Of a stretch of DNA of 13,994 bases, positions 1-6,866 are shown piece by piece. The DNA is from Bacteroidota bacterium (GTDB taxonomy: Bacteria > Bacteroidota > Ignavibacteria > Kapaibacteriales > Kapaibacteriaceae), in contig DNLG01000141.1 of assembly GCA_003488525.1 (NCBI GenBank), positions 8,968-22,961 on the forward strand. Reading direction: 5' to 3'. Each line of letters opens with the position of its first letter. Positions within the stretch are counted from its first letter, which is position 1. The notes under the pieces were generated by a model that worked only from the letters and a program-made list of their open reading frames with translations, was not told the origin of the DNA and did no database searches. The position numbers were made by a program, and so were the translations under genes.

Positions 1-3
1 CAC

Positions 4-34
4 ACCTCACACCTCAAACCTCAAACCTCAAACC
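4..34. repeat. Heptamer tandem repeat (ACCTCAA)n
   Basis: Four consecutive 7-bp units (ACCTCAC, then three ACCTCAA) and a partial fifth unit are read directly at the left edge; an earlier CACACCTC may be a further degenerate copy cut by the window start. On the minus strand the unit reads TTGAGGT. The stop codon of the hypothetical gene at 21-650 lies inside the array, so the last residues of that protein (Arg-Phe-Glu-Val) are encoded by repeat sequence. The array may extend beyond the window. Its function is unknown. Confidence 0.85.
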
Positions 35-650
35 GTACCGTTGTTGCGAACCATCCGCGTTTGCCGAAGGAGCTGAAGGACGACATGAGGATGGAGTCTT
101 CGTCGACATCAGCCCCTTTCGGGAGCGGGTGCGGATAGACGATGTCAAAAACGTGACTCCACAGCAGGTAGTTAACCACGTGGACGTGATACGAGACGTC
201 GTCATCGACGATCATATCGTCGGAAACGACAAGCGTTGATACGACATAGGAATCATTCTCCCGTTGCAGGTCGCAGTTGTACACCACATCACCTGTCCAG
301 CTGCGCGCGAAGGTGAGCACACCATCATCGATGGCAATGTCCCATTTCTCCTCCATCGAACCCGCACGGAAGACGATACCGCGATCGGGCAGATCTTTCA
401 GGTCGAGCGGATACGACATCGACACATCAACACGAACGGGGTTGGCTGGTCGTTGGCCGAACAGATGCGATCCATCGGACTCCCGCAGCGCCATAAACTG
501 AGCAGCTGCATCGGCATCTGCGGTCGACGTCATCATCGCCGTGGCAATGGCCCTGCAGTCAAAGATCCGCACGCCGAACGGTGATTGATCGGCCTCGATC
601 CAGCGAGGCTCCATGGATGATTCAAGGGGTGATGCTGGCTGACTCATCAT
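21..650 (-). CDS. Hypothetical protein, about 209 aa
   Basis: I do not recognise a named family. The protein is acidic and soluble-looking, with no signal peptide or membrane segment. It has the segments SPFGVRIFDCR, ALRESDG, MEEKWDIAIDDG and FARSWTGDVVY, which look like a compact beta-rich domain; my impression is that similar unnamed bacterial proteins carry the KWDI...F.RSWTG pattern, but this is from memory. The frame stays open upstream to a GTG at 698, which would overlap the four-helix gene by 43 nt. I prefer the ATG at 650 because it lies just after that gene's stop (656-658); the ATG at 647 is equally possible. No clear Shine-Dalgarno precedes any of them, and translational coupling to the upstream gene is plausible. 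The C-terminus runs into the heptamer repeat, so the natural end may have been altered by repeat expansion. Confidence 0.7.
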   Translation of the reverse strand: MMSQPASPLESSMEPRWIEADQSPFGVRIFDCRAIATAMMTSTADADAAAQFMALRESDGSHLFGQRPANPVRVDVSMSYPLDLKDLPDRGIVFRAGSMEEKWDIAIDDGVLTFARSWTGDVVYNCDLQRENDSYVVSTLVVSDDMIVDDDVSYHVHVVNYLLWSHVFDIVYPHPLPKGADVDEDSILMSSFSSFGKRGWFATTVRFEV

Positions 651-655
651 GCAAG

Positions 656-1030
656 TTAGGCATGAACCCCCTGCCCATTCTGCACCGTGTCTCGGCACGT
701 TCGCAGTGCCGACAGTGTCAGACGATGTACCTCCTCGGCAACGTCGTGAAGGGGGCTGGCCGACTCCGGATCAATGCACCCGAGGTCGTCGAGCAGGCGC
801 AACCAGAGCTTGACGAGTCGTGTGGCAGTGTTGATCTCATAGAGCGCCGAACGGAACGCCTCCCGCGAGGCGGCTCCCGCCGCACGCTCAGTCCACATGC
901 CGATGTCGGTTGCCGCATCAAACAGTCGCTTGTGCAGCTCAAGGGCCTGTCCGGCTCCCTGACCCAGCACCCAGAGATTCGCAACGCGCAGCGTCAGCTC
1001 ATAGGCCCGCTGCTGAAGTGGTGTTCCCAT
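656..1030 (-). CDS. Four-helix-bundle protein, S23/intervening-sequence type
   Basis: A 124-residue, largely alpha-helical protein. The order of motifs (a helix around RAYELTLRVANLW, then AAGAASREAFRSALYEINTATRLVKLW and LRLLDDLGCI) resembles the small four-helix-bundle proteins first seen encoded in 23S rRNA intervening sequences and now known widely as stand-alone chromosomal genes (about 115-130 aa). Their cellular role is not well defined, although the related Avd protein of diversity-generating retroelements binds nucleic acid. No reverse transcriptase or rRNA is present here, so there is no context to give a function. The frame stays open to 1096, but the ATG at 1030 is preceded by a strong GGAGG with 5-nt spacing, which fixes the start. 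It is the first gene of a probable two-gene unit with the hypothetical gene downstream, and is transcribed divergently from miaB. Confidence 0.72.
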   Translation of the reverse strand: MGTPLQQRAYELTLRVANLWVLGQGAGQALELHKRLFDAATDIGMWTERAAGAASREAFRSALYEINTATRLVKLWLRLLDDLGCIDPESASPLHDVAEEVHRLTLSALRTCRDTVQNGQGVHA

Positions 1031-1035
1031 GATGT

Positions 1036-1040
1036 CCTCC
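1036..1040 (-). promoter_or_regulatory. Ribosome binding site (GGAGG) deciding the start of the four-helix gene
   Basis: The minus strand reads GGAGG, five spacer bases, then ATG at 1030. This is the strongest Shine-Dalgarno match I noticed in the window and rules in favour of 1030 over the longer frame that begins at 1096. Confidence 0.8.
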
Positions 1041-1110
1041 GAAATGAGAGTTGGTGTTTTTCTCTCCTTGTGCCGATATCGGACGAAACGTGACAAACCT
1101 GCGCTGTGCG

Positions 1111-1144
1111 CCGTAACTCTGTAACTCCGTAACTCCGTAATTTC
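1111..1144. repeat. Octamer tandem repeat (GTAACTCC)n upstream of miaB
   Basis: GTAACT recurs at 1113, 1121 and 1129, with a degenerate GTAATT at 1137, giving an exact 8-bp period over about four units (GTAACTCT, GTAACTCC, GTAACTCC, GTAATTTC). It ends about 5 nt before the miaB start codon, where a ribosome binding site would normally sit. The rest of the 119-nt divergent interval (1031-1149) shows only the GGAGG of the leftward gene. Confidence 0.85.
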
Positions 1145-1149
1145 CGGTC

Positions 1150-2520
1150 ATGTCAACGCTCGAACTTCCGGTCCTGAACACTCCTGATGCGCCCCCTGCC
1201 CCTTCCAACGGGCTGAAGGTATATGTGGAGACCTACGGGTGTCAGATGAATGTGAACGACACCGAGATCGTGCAGGGTGTGATGCATCAGCACGGCTATG
1301 CGGTGGCCGATACGGCCGATGAGGCCGACGTGGTGCTCCTGAACACGTGTGCCATCCGCGACAATGCGGAGCGGAAGATCCATGAGCGACTGAACCACCT
1401 GAAGTACAACAAGAGGTCGAACAAGGACCTGGTGATCGGCGTGCTGGGTTGCATGGCCGAGCGGCTGCGGGCGCAGCTGCTGGACAAGCAGATGGTGGAC
1501 GTTGTCATTGGTCCGGACGAGTACCGTCGCGTACCGGAGCTGGTTGAGCAGGCCCGTGGCGGAGAGCGGGGCATTGCCGTGAAGCTCTCTCGCGTAGAGA
1601 CCTATGACGACATTGTGCCGCTGCGCACCGAGGGCATTTCGGCATGGATATCGATCATGCGCGGATGCGACAAGTTCTGCACGTTCTGCGTGGTGCCCTT
1701 CACACGTGGACGTGAGCGCTCTCGCCCCCTATCGAGCGTTGTTGACGAGGCCAAGCACCTCTGGGACAGCGGCTTTAAAGAGATCACACTGCTGGGTCAG
1801 AACGTGAACTCCTACCGCGATGAGGAACGGGGCTTTGACTTTGCCGACCTTCTGGCGCACACGGCGCGGGCCGTGCCGCAGATGCGCATCCGCTACACGA
1901 CCTCGCACCCGCAGGACATGTCGGACAAGCTCATCGACACCATGGCCGGGCACGACAACATCTGCAAGTACATTCACCTGCCTGTACAGTCGGGATCCAA
2001 CCGCATCCTCGAGCTGATGAATCGCACCTACACGGTGGAGCACTACCTCGGTCGTATCCGCCGTATCAAGCAAGCGATGCCGGACTGTGCCATGAGCACC
2101 GACATCATTGCCGGCTTCTGCACGGAGACCGAGGAAGATCACCAGCGCACGATGGATGTGATGCGCGAGGTCCGCTATGAGGGGGCGTACATGTTCGCCT
2201 ACTCGCCGCGCGAGAACACCAAGGCCTGGAAGATGGGCGACGACGTACCGGACGAGGTTAAGAACCGCCGTCTGAACGAGATCATCGAACTGCAGAACGG
2301 CATCTCCCGCGAGATCAACGCCTTGGAGATCGGCCGCACCCACGGCATCCTCGTCGAGGGTCCGAGCAAGCGCAATGCCGCCCAGTGGAAGGGTCGGACC
2401 GACACCAACAAGACCGTCATCTTCCCGCACGAGGACGTGCGCGGCTACGTCATCGGCGACATCGTAAGTGTGCACATCGAAAGCTCCTCCAGCGCCACGC
2501 TGGTGGGGAAGCTGGTGTAG
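1150..2520 (+). CDS. miaB: tRNA-2-methylthio-N6-dimethylallyladenosine synthase MiaB
   Basis: Radical-SAM methylthiotransferase that adds a methylthio group to i6A at position 37 of tRNAs reading UNN codons. It is 456 residues, the normal length. The N-terminal UPF0004 domain carries the three auxiliary-cluster cysteines C31 (TYGCQMN), C67 (LNTCAIR) and C101 (LGCMAE). The radical-SAM motif RGCDKFCTFC supplies C173, C177 and C180, followed by VVPFTRGRERSRP, LLGQNVNSY and HLPVQSGSNRIL. The last 65 or so residues (from about 390) form the TRAM RNA-binding domain. The NVNSY and VVPFTRGRE signatures favour MiaB over RimO or MtaB. The start at 1150 gives about 20 variable residues before the first domain strand; no Shine-Dalgarno is seen because an octamer repeat occupies that position. 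It ends 6 nt from the convergent HAD gene. Sampled GC is high (41 of 60 bases at 1441-1500). Confidence 0.97.
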   Translation: MSTLELPVLNTPDAPPAPSNGLKVYVETYGCQMNVNDTEIVQGVMHQHGYAVADTADEADVVLLNTCAIRDNAERKIHERLNHLKYNKRSNKDLVIGVLGCMAERLRAQLLDKQMVDVVIGPDEYRRVPELVEQARGGERGIAVKLSRVETYDDIVPLRTEGISAWISIMRGCDKFCTFCVVPFTRGRERSRPLSSVVDEAKHLWDSGFKEITLLGQNVNSYRDEERGFDFADLLAHTARAVPQMRIRYTTSHPQDMSDKLIDTMAGHDNICKYIHLPVQSGSNRILELMNRTYTVEHYLGRIRRIKQAMPDCAMSTDIIAGFCTETEEDHQRTMDVMREVRYEGAYMFAYSPRENTKAWKMGDDVPDEVKNRRLNEIIELQNGISREINALEIGRTHGILVEGPSKRNAAQWKGRTDTNKTVIFPHEDVRGYVIGDIVSVHIESSSSATLVGKLV

Positions 2521-2526
2521 GAGGGC

Positions 2527-3192
2527 CTAGGGCAGGTGAGGGGCCACTTGTTCCAGTGACTCAACTACCACATTCGCACCGGCCTCTATCAATCTGTTAC
2601 GCCGACGTTCCAGTCCAACACCAACAAAATTGATACCCAAGGCGTTGGCCGACCGAACATCCCATACGCCATCGCCCACGTATGTTACAGAGTCGACGTG
2701 CTCAATGGCATAACGTTCCCGGCATTTTTGAATTCCATGCATGAGAATGTTACGCCGATCTATGTGATGATCGGCTGTGGACATCGGAATCGTCGCATGG
2801 CCGATGCCGGCAGCGTGGAGCTTGAAGGCAGCAGAGTCCCGCCAGCAGCCCGTTGCGATACCAACTGCGTATCCTTTCCATAGCAGATCAGACATGATCA
2901 TACGGGCACCCGGCATCGGCTGAAAATACTCCGGATTCTTTGAGAAGGCCAACCGTAGGCTCGTCATGTACACACGCTCAATCTCTCCATAGACCTGGTC
3001 AGGGGGCTCTGAATGCACCCTTCGAATAACCTCGTCTGCAATACCACTGTCGGTGCTGTGTTCATACGTTGACCAGTCACGAGAGAGCCCCGGAAGATCC
3101 AGACAGGTTTCGAGAGCCGCTGTCAGGCATATCTCGTCGATGTGATTTGTATTCGTGAGTGTTCCGTCAACATCAAGAAGGACAACGTGCAT
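2527..3192 (-). CDS. HAD-superfamily hydrolase (Gph-like phosphatase)
   Basis: A 221-residue HAD phosphatase with a helical cap. Motif I is LLDVDGT with nucleophile D7 and acid D9. Motif II threonine is T114 in GIATG. A basic pair R146-R147 could serve as motif III. Motif IV is YVGDGVWD with D174 and D178. The general type is phosphoglycolate or sugar-phosphate phosphatase; the substrate cannot be read from sequence. The classical DVDGT motif separates it from the PhnX-like enzyme encoded upstream in the same operon (DLAGT). ATG 3192 is chosen over an in-frame GTG at 3198 because AGGGG stands 5 nt before the ATG and the GTG would overlap it. It is the last gene of the eight-gene run, 23 nt after the DUF5690 gene. 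It could clear a phosphorylated side product of phosphonate catabolism (inference). Confidence 0.85.
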   Translation of the reverse strand: MHVVLLDVDGTLTNTNHIDEICLTAALETCLDLPGLSRDWSTYEHSTDSGIADEVIRRVHSEPPDQVYGEIERVYMTSLRLAFSKNPEYFQPMPGARMIMSDLLWKGYAVGIATGCWRDSAAFKLHAAGIGHATIPMSTADHHIDRRNILMHGIQKCRERYAIEHVDSVTYVGDGVWDVRSANALGINFVGVGLERRRNRLIEAGANVVVESLEQVAPHLP

Positions 3193-3215
3193 AACCACCC
3201 CTATTGCTTGACTAA

Positions 3216-4475
3216 TTACACATCAGTTCCCCAAAGTACCCGTCGAAGTCCGATGAAAGCAATGAACAAAAGGATGGGAGCGGCAACAACATAGATCTGC
3301 CCGGTTCGAAGAAATACACCGGTCCAATCGATTGATGTATCGAAGAAGCTAGCACTAATGTACAACGTGCAACTTGCCAGATACCCAAATGAGTCGGCGA
3401 AGTACATCAGAAAGCCGACGGTTCCCTCAAGCTGATAGAGTGCAATCAGTCGTTCGAAAAGCATGCTGTTGAAGGGTATATAGGCAATGTATGTACTGAC
3501 CCCCGTGAGCACCATCCAAGCCTCCGGAGTGATACTATTCTTGTAAAACAGCACACTCGAGACTCCAACCAGAACCGCAGACGAAAGCAGAAGCAACAGC
3601 TGGGTACGCACAGCGTTGCGATGTTGCTTGATCAGGGCAACGAAGACGAGTATTGCCAGCACGATCACCGTGACGACAATCTCCAATCGGGCAAACAGAG
3701 CAGGGTCAGCCGGAAGGCGCAGTTCATGAAAGATATCTACCATGAACGAATCTCGCGTGTCACGATACACCGTCAGAACAACATAGAGCAGTGTCAGAGG
3801 GACGATGGTCAAGGACATTTTCCGTAACATCGCCGCCCGATCTTCTCCGGACATCGCACGACGAATACTACGAGAGTGCCTTTCTTCTTCTGACGGCGGA
3901 GGTAGTCGATTCAAAAGCCACAACCCGAATCCGATCAGCGGAACAGCGCAGAATGAGGTGAGGAGTGGCGCCCATGAATTCGGAACATCGACCACTGAAG
4001 TCAGATATACTGTGACGCTTTTCGCAGCACCACTAGCTAGAATGAAACTTGTGCTCAGAAAAATGCCGATCATGTCGGTGGAGTTTCGTCCCTCAACGAA
4101 AGCGAACAGCAAGCCCCATATCAAACCAAGTGACATTCCGTTGAGAAACATCGCTACAAGTCCAATAACTGGACTACTCAGAGCGAACACAAGAAGAAAT
4201 CCTATTGCGCTTGCTGTCAGTATAACTATCATCACCGATCGTCGTTCCGCATTTGTTGAACTAACCGATTTGATGCCGATAAACTTTGATGCTGTATATC
4301 CTAGAATCTGGGCAACGACGACTGCTACTTTGAAGCTAAGCCCTGAGATCTCCACGCCCTGATAGTCAAGTGCTGTGATCGGCTTACGAACGAAGTACAT
4401 TCCGACATAGACAGCAAAGGAGGCAATGCCCAGCAGCACTGAGGTAACAGTTGTTTGTGAGGGTTGCCTCAGCAT
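3216..4475 (-). CDS. DUF5690 family MFS-like membrane transporter
   Basis: A 419-residue polytopic inner-membrane protein with about 12 hydrophobic segments and a charged central loop (about residues 190-220), the usual layout of a major-facilitator permease. Segments matching my knowledge of the DUF5690 family are MYFVRKPITALDYQG (27-40 region), QILGYTASKFIGIK (56-69), NGMSLGLIWGLLFAFVEGR (112-130) and YRDTRDSFMVDIF (237-249). FRKP-like and SKFxGI-like motifs also recall the organophosphate:phosphate antiporter branch (GlpT/UhpT) of the MFS, although that resemblance is only by eye. The start ATG overlaps the end of the HD gene by 7 nt. Its place between phosphonate catabolic genes suggests it imports the phosphonate or exports an end product such as phosphate; neither is shown by sequence. 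Confidence 0.88.
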   Translation of the reverse strand: MLRQPSQTTVTSVLLGIASFAVYVGMYFVRKPITALDYQGVEISGLSFKVAVVVAQILGYTASKFIGIKSVSSTNAERRSVMIVILTASAIGFLLVFALSSPVIGLVAMFLNGMSLGLIWGLLFAFVEGRNSTDMIGIFLSTSFILASGAAKSVTVYLTSVVDVPNSWAPLLTSFCAVPLIGFGLWLLNRLPPPSEEERHSRSIRRAMSGEDRAAMLRKMSLTIVPLTLLYVVLTVYRDTRDSFMVDIFHELRLPADPALFARLEIVVTVIVLAILVFVALIKQHRNAVRTQLLLLLSSAVLVGVSSVLFYKNSITPEAWMVLTGVSTYIAYIPFNSMLFERLIALYQLEGTVGFLMYFADSFGYLASCTLYISASFFDTSIDWTGVFLRTGQIYVVAAPILLFIAFIGLRRVLWGTDV

Positions 4476-5029
4476 TTAAGAGTTTCCACGAGTACATCGC
4501 CGAACGCTTCAAACGGTGGCAATCCGGCTAAATCGACAATCTTAGCGCGATCATCCCACTTTCGAACACGCAGAGCATGGCCTGCCCACTCGCACGAGGC
4601 GAACACTTGGCATTCCTCTGCTGACATCAAGCCCCCTTGAAGAACAAGAGACTGTCTGCTGGCATTGGAAAGAATATCGGCATACTCCGGTTGAACCGTA
4701 CAGAGATAGCGCTTTGCCTCTGCATGCAGTCGTACTGTTTCGGTGACCTCCGGCGGAAATCCCAGACACATGAGAAACTCGGCTCCCAGATGACCATGGT
4801 CGATGATTCCAATGTGCGTGCGGGGGTGTCGATTAGATGACAGCAGGTGTCCTATATCATGGACCAGAGCAGTACAGACTAACCACGGATCGGCCCCCTC
4901 AGATCGGGCCAGGAGTGCACATTGAATGGCATGTTCCGTCTGGGTCGTTTCCTCACCGTCATACTGTGCAGCGCCGCGATCTCGATACATCGCGCAAATC
5001 ATTTCGACGACAGCATATGCCAAACTCAT
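4469..5029 (-). CDS. PhnZ-like HD-domain oxygenase (TIGR03276 type)
   Basis: A 186-residue HD-domain protein of the family labelled phosphonate-degradation-operon-associated HDIG protein. PhnZ, the characterised member, is a mixed-valence diiron oxygenase that cleaves (R)-1-hydroxy-2-aminoethylphosphonate to glycine and phosphate; TmpB does the same chemistry on the trimethylated analogue. Visible metal-ligand candidates are H33 (QTEHA), H57-D58 (HDIGH), H78 or H80, H102 (RLHAEAKRYLC) and D159 or D160 (RKWDDRAK). H61, K106, Y23 and E26 match PhnZ substrate-binding or gating positions by spacing. The SLVLQGG segment is also typical. The start is 2 nt after the FAD gene stop. No PhnY-type 2-oxoglutarate hydroxylase is present to make the hydroxylated substrate, so it must come from outside, from elsewhere in the genome, or the enzyme has another substrate. 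Confidence 0.9.
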   Translation of the reverse strand: MSLAYAVVEMICAMYRDRGAAQYDGEETTQTEHAIQCALLARSEGADPWLVCTALVHDIGHLLSSNRHPRTHIGIIDHGHLGAEFLMCLGFPPEVTETVRLHAEAKRYLCTVQPEYADILSNASRQSLVLQGGLMSAEECQVFASCEWAGHALRVRKWDDRAKIVDLAGLPPFEAFGDVLVETLKC

Positions 5030-5031
5030 TA

Positions 5032-6162
5032 TCAGTCTCCCTGATAGGTTCCGCCAACAACCTCTTCAGCCAGTCCGAATGAAAGGGTCATTCCAGCGCC
5101 ACCAAGACCATTGACGACAGTAATCTGATCGGAAACCGCCTTTACGAACTCAGAGCGATGAAGGCATTTTGCATAGATGCCGATCCATGTCTCATCAATG
5201 TTAATCGGCGGCATATCTACAAGGCGGGAAATTTCCTGCATCACAAGATCGTTCAAGTCGGTCCTCATAAATGGGTCGAGCGTATGACCGTATTCATGTG
5301 TGTCGCCCATGACTAGCTGCCGAGCTGAGTTTAACGACAGCAACACATGAATTCCATTTGACAGGTATTCCGGTCGCTCATTGGCAACCCTATCCTTGAG
5401 AGCTGGCAGACTCTCGAGTGCCGAAAAGGCATCATAATGGAGCAGCGTAAGGCCAGCACAAAGAGCCGGACCAAGTTCCCAATCCATGGGAAGTGCCGAC
5501 GAACGCATCATCTGAAGCTTAACGCGTAGCAGCTCGCTTTCCTGCCGAACACCGGGAAGGAGTATCTCAAAGTCCTGGCCAGAGCATATATAGGCCTGCT
5601 CAAACTCAACCATCTGGTCGGCACAGAACAGAACGCCATCCTCAATCGCCACAGCGTTGACGCCGAATCGGAACTCAACGTTGTAAGCAGAGGCCAGATA
5701 GTCAGCAATCCTCGGAATCGCCTGTCGGGGATCAACATTCACTTCGAAGGGGCTCCACATGCTGCCCAGAAGCCCTTCACGTCGAACGGACTGCGCTTTG
5801 GCAATTGTCTCATCGGCCGACAACAGCCGAACATCAAGGTGCGCACTTGAGCAGAGTTCGACGAATTCCTCGATCACTCGGTATTCATCTTCCTGATGCA
5901 CGACGTGAAGACTGCCCTTCTGCGCAAAAAACATTCCTGTCTGTTCTGCCAACTCGGTCCAGATTGACCGTGAGCGAAGTGCCCTGTCGAATCGCCTTCC
6001 AAGCGGTTGTCCTATCGGCCAAATGAGCCCGAAGTTGCGGATGCTAGCCCCTACTGGCCTCATGTTCCGTTCAATAACGACAACACTCTTTCCCCTCCTT
6101 GCAGCCGAAAGTGCATGAGCCAATCCCACGATCCCGCTTCCAACAACAAGCACATCATGCAT
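5032..6162 (-). CDS. FAD-dependent aminophosphonate oxidase (TIGR03364 type, PbfD-like)
   Basis: A 376-residue DAO-fold (PF01266) flavoprotein. The Rossmann motif GSGIVG is at residues 8-13, with the ribose-binding acid E31 in VVIERN. The family-specific stretches VGASIRNFG (37-45), WPIGQP and C-terminal GGAGMTLSFGLAEE (354-367) identify the TIGR03364 clade, which is recurrently linked to PhnX-like phosphonatases. Published work on these enzymes (PbfD) reports oxidation of 2-aminoethylphosphonate and better of its N-methyl derivative to phosphonoacetaldehyde, releasing the amine and hydrogen peroxide; I recall this only in outline. There is no Rieske domain, which separates it from the PbfC type. 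No signal peptide, so cytoplasmic. The start follows the PhnX-like stop by 2 nt, which supports translational coupling and substrate hand-off. Confidence 0.92.
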   Translation of the reverse strand: MHDVLVVGSGIVGLAHALSAARRGKSVVVIERNMRPVGASIRNFGLIWPIGQPLGRRFDRALRSRSIWTELAEQTGMFFAQKGSLHVVHQEDEYRVIEEFVELCSSAHLDVRLLSADETIAKAQSVRREGLLGSMWSPFEVNVDPRQAIPRIADYLASAYNVEFRFGVNAVAIEDGVLFCADQMVEFEQAYICSGQDFEILLPGVRQESELLRVKLQMMRSSALPMDWELGPALCAGLTLLHYDAFSALESLPALKDRVANERPEYLSNGIHVLLSLNSARQLVMGDTHEYGHTLDPFMRTDLNDLVMQEISRLVDMPPINIDETWIGIYAKCLHRSEFVKAVSDQITVVNGLGGAGMTLSFGLAEEVVGGTYQGD

Positions 6163-6164
6163 TA

Positions 6165-6866
6165 TTAGTCCCCTGTTACGCCGAGATGCTGGAGAATCTC
6201 ACTTGGTTCGTGGGCAATTGAAGTCGCACCGGCCAACCTAAGTGGGGTCTCGGGATGTGTCCCGTAGGTTACCCCGATGATCACACCACATCCCGCGGCT
6301 TCCCCTTGCTTCATATCGGAGGGAGTGTCCCCCACCTTTGCAACGTAGTCTGGATAACGAACCGCGCAGCGCCTCATAACCTCGTAGATCATGTCCGGAT
6401 ATGGTCTTCCATGATCCACATCATCTGAACACACCACTCCGCGGTACCACTCTCTGCCCCTCCAACCGACGAGCTCAATGATTCGTGTGGCTATCTCACG
6501 ATCGAATCCGGTATCGAAGTAAATGTATCTACCCGAGGCATAGATCTCCGATATAACTTCCTCGATCCCCGGTATCACCGTTGCGGGAGATACGGACGTA
6601 TAGTGTTCGATCATTGAGCTAATGAACGTCCTGTGGATATCGTCGATGAGACTCTGCATCTCTATCGCTTGCAAAGGTCGTCCATGCTCGATAAGAAGCA
6701 TCTCGATTGCTGTTTTTTTTGAGATGCCCATTACCGCAGTTGCTCTTTCGTGCGTAGTGATCTGCCCATGCTTCTCGAAGGCATGGCACAGAACTGACGA
6801 CACGTCACCACTATCGACGATAGTAGTGCCTGCCAAGTCAAACACTACGAGCTTGATCTGCGTCAT
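6165..6866 (-). CDS. PhnX-like HAD phosphonatase (TIGR03351 type)
   Basis: A 233-residue HAD hydrolase closest to phosphonoacetaldehyde hydrolase. The key marks are motif I FDLAGT with nucleophile D10 and alanine A12 in place of the usual second aspartate; a cap-domain MGISK with K50 aligned to the Schiff-base lysine K53 of Bacillus cereus PhnX; T119 (FDTGFDRE) as motif II; R154 in GRPYPDM where most HADs have lysine; and VGDTPSDM (D180, D184) as motif IV. Together these indicate C-P bond hydrolysis of a 2-oxoethylphosphonate, giving acetaldehyde (or glycolaldehyde from a hydroxylated substrate) and phosphate. Members of this clade usually sit beside FAD oxidases instead of the transaminase PhnW, as here. 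It is shorter than PhnX (about 270 aa). Its ATG overlaps the PhoD-like stop (ATGA). Eight consecutive A residues in the coding strand span the codons of K50 and K51. Confidence 0.93.
   Translation of the reverse strand: MTQIKLVVFDLAGTTIVDSGDVSSVLCHAFEKHGQITTHERATAVMGISKKTAIEMLLIEHGRPLQAIEMQSLIDDIHRTFISSMIEHYTSVSPATVIPGIEEVISEIYASGRYIYFDTGFDREIATRIIELVGWRGREWYRGVVCSDDVDHGRPYPDMIYEVMRRCAVRYPDYVAKVGDTPSDMKQGEAAGCGVIIGVTYGTHPETPLRLAGATSIAHEPSEILQHLGVTGD

Noticed and set aside
1..34. CRISPR-like array at the left edge
   Set aside because: The unit is 7 bp, directly tandem, with no spacers; it is a simple tandem repeat.
581..1093. 170-codon plus-strand frame opposite the four-helix gene
   Set aside because: Antisense shadow with no family motif or ribosome binding site, while the opposite strand has a GGAGG-led gene with a recognisable helical pattern.
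1729..2475. 248-codon open frame antisense to miaB
   Set aside because: It lies entirely within miaB on the other strand; the product is rich in Val, Asp, His and Arg without motifs, as expected from a high-GC shadow frame.
2521..2560. Possible bidirectional terminator between miaB and the HAD gene
   Set aside because: Only short GGCC/GGGCC fragments are seen, with no stable stem and no T-run; the gap is just 6 nt.
3805..4362. 185-codon plus-strand frame inside the DUF5690 gene
   Set aside because: Antisense to a clear membrane-protein gene; the product is a low-complexity, Ile/Thr/Pro-rich reverse image of hydrophobic codons.
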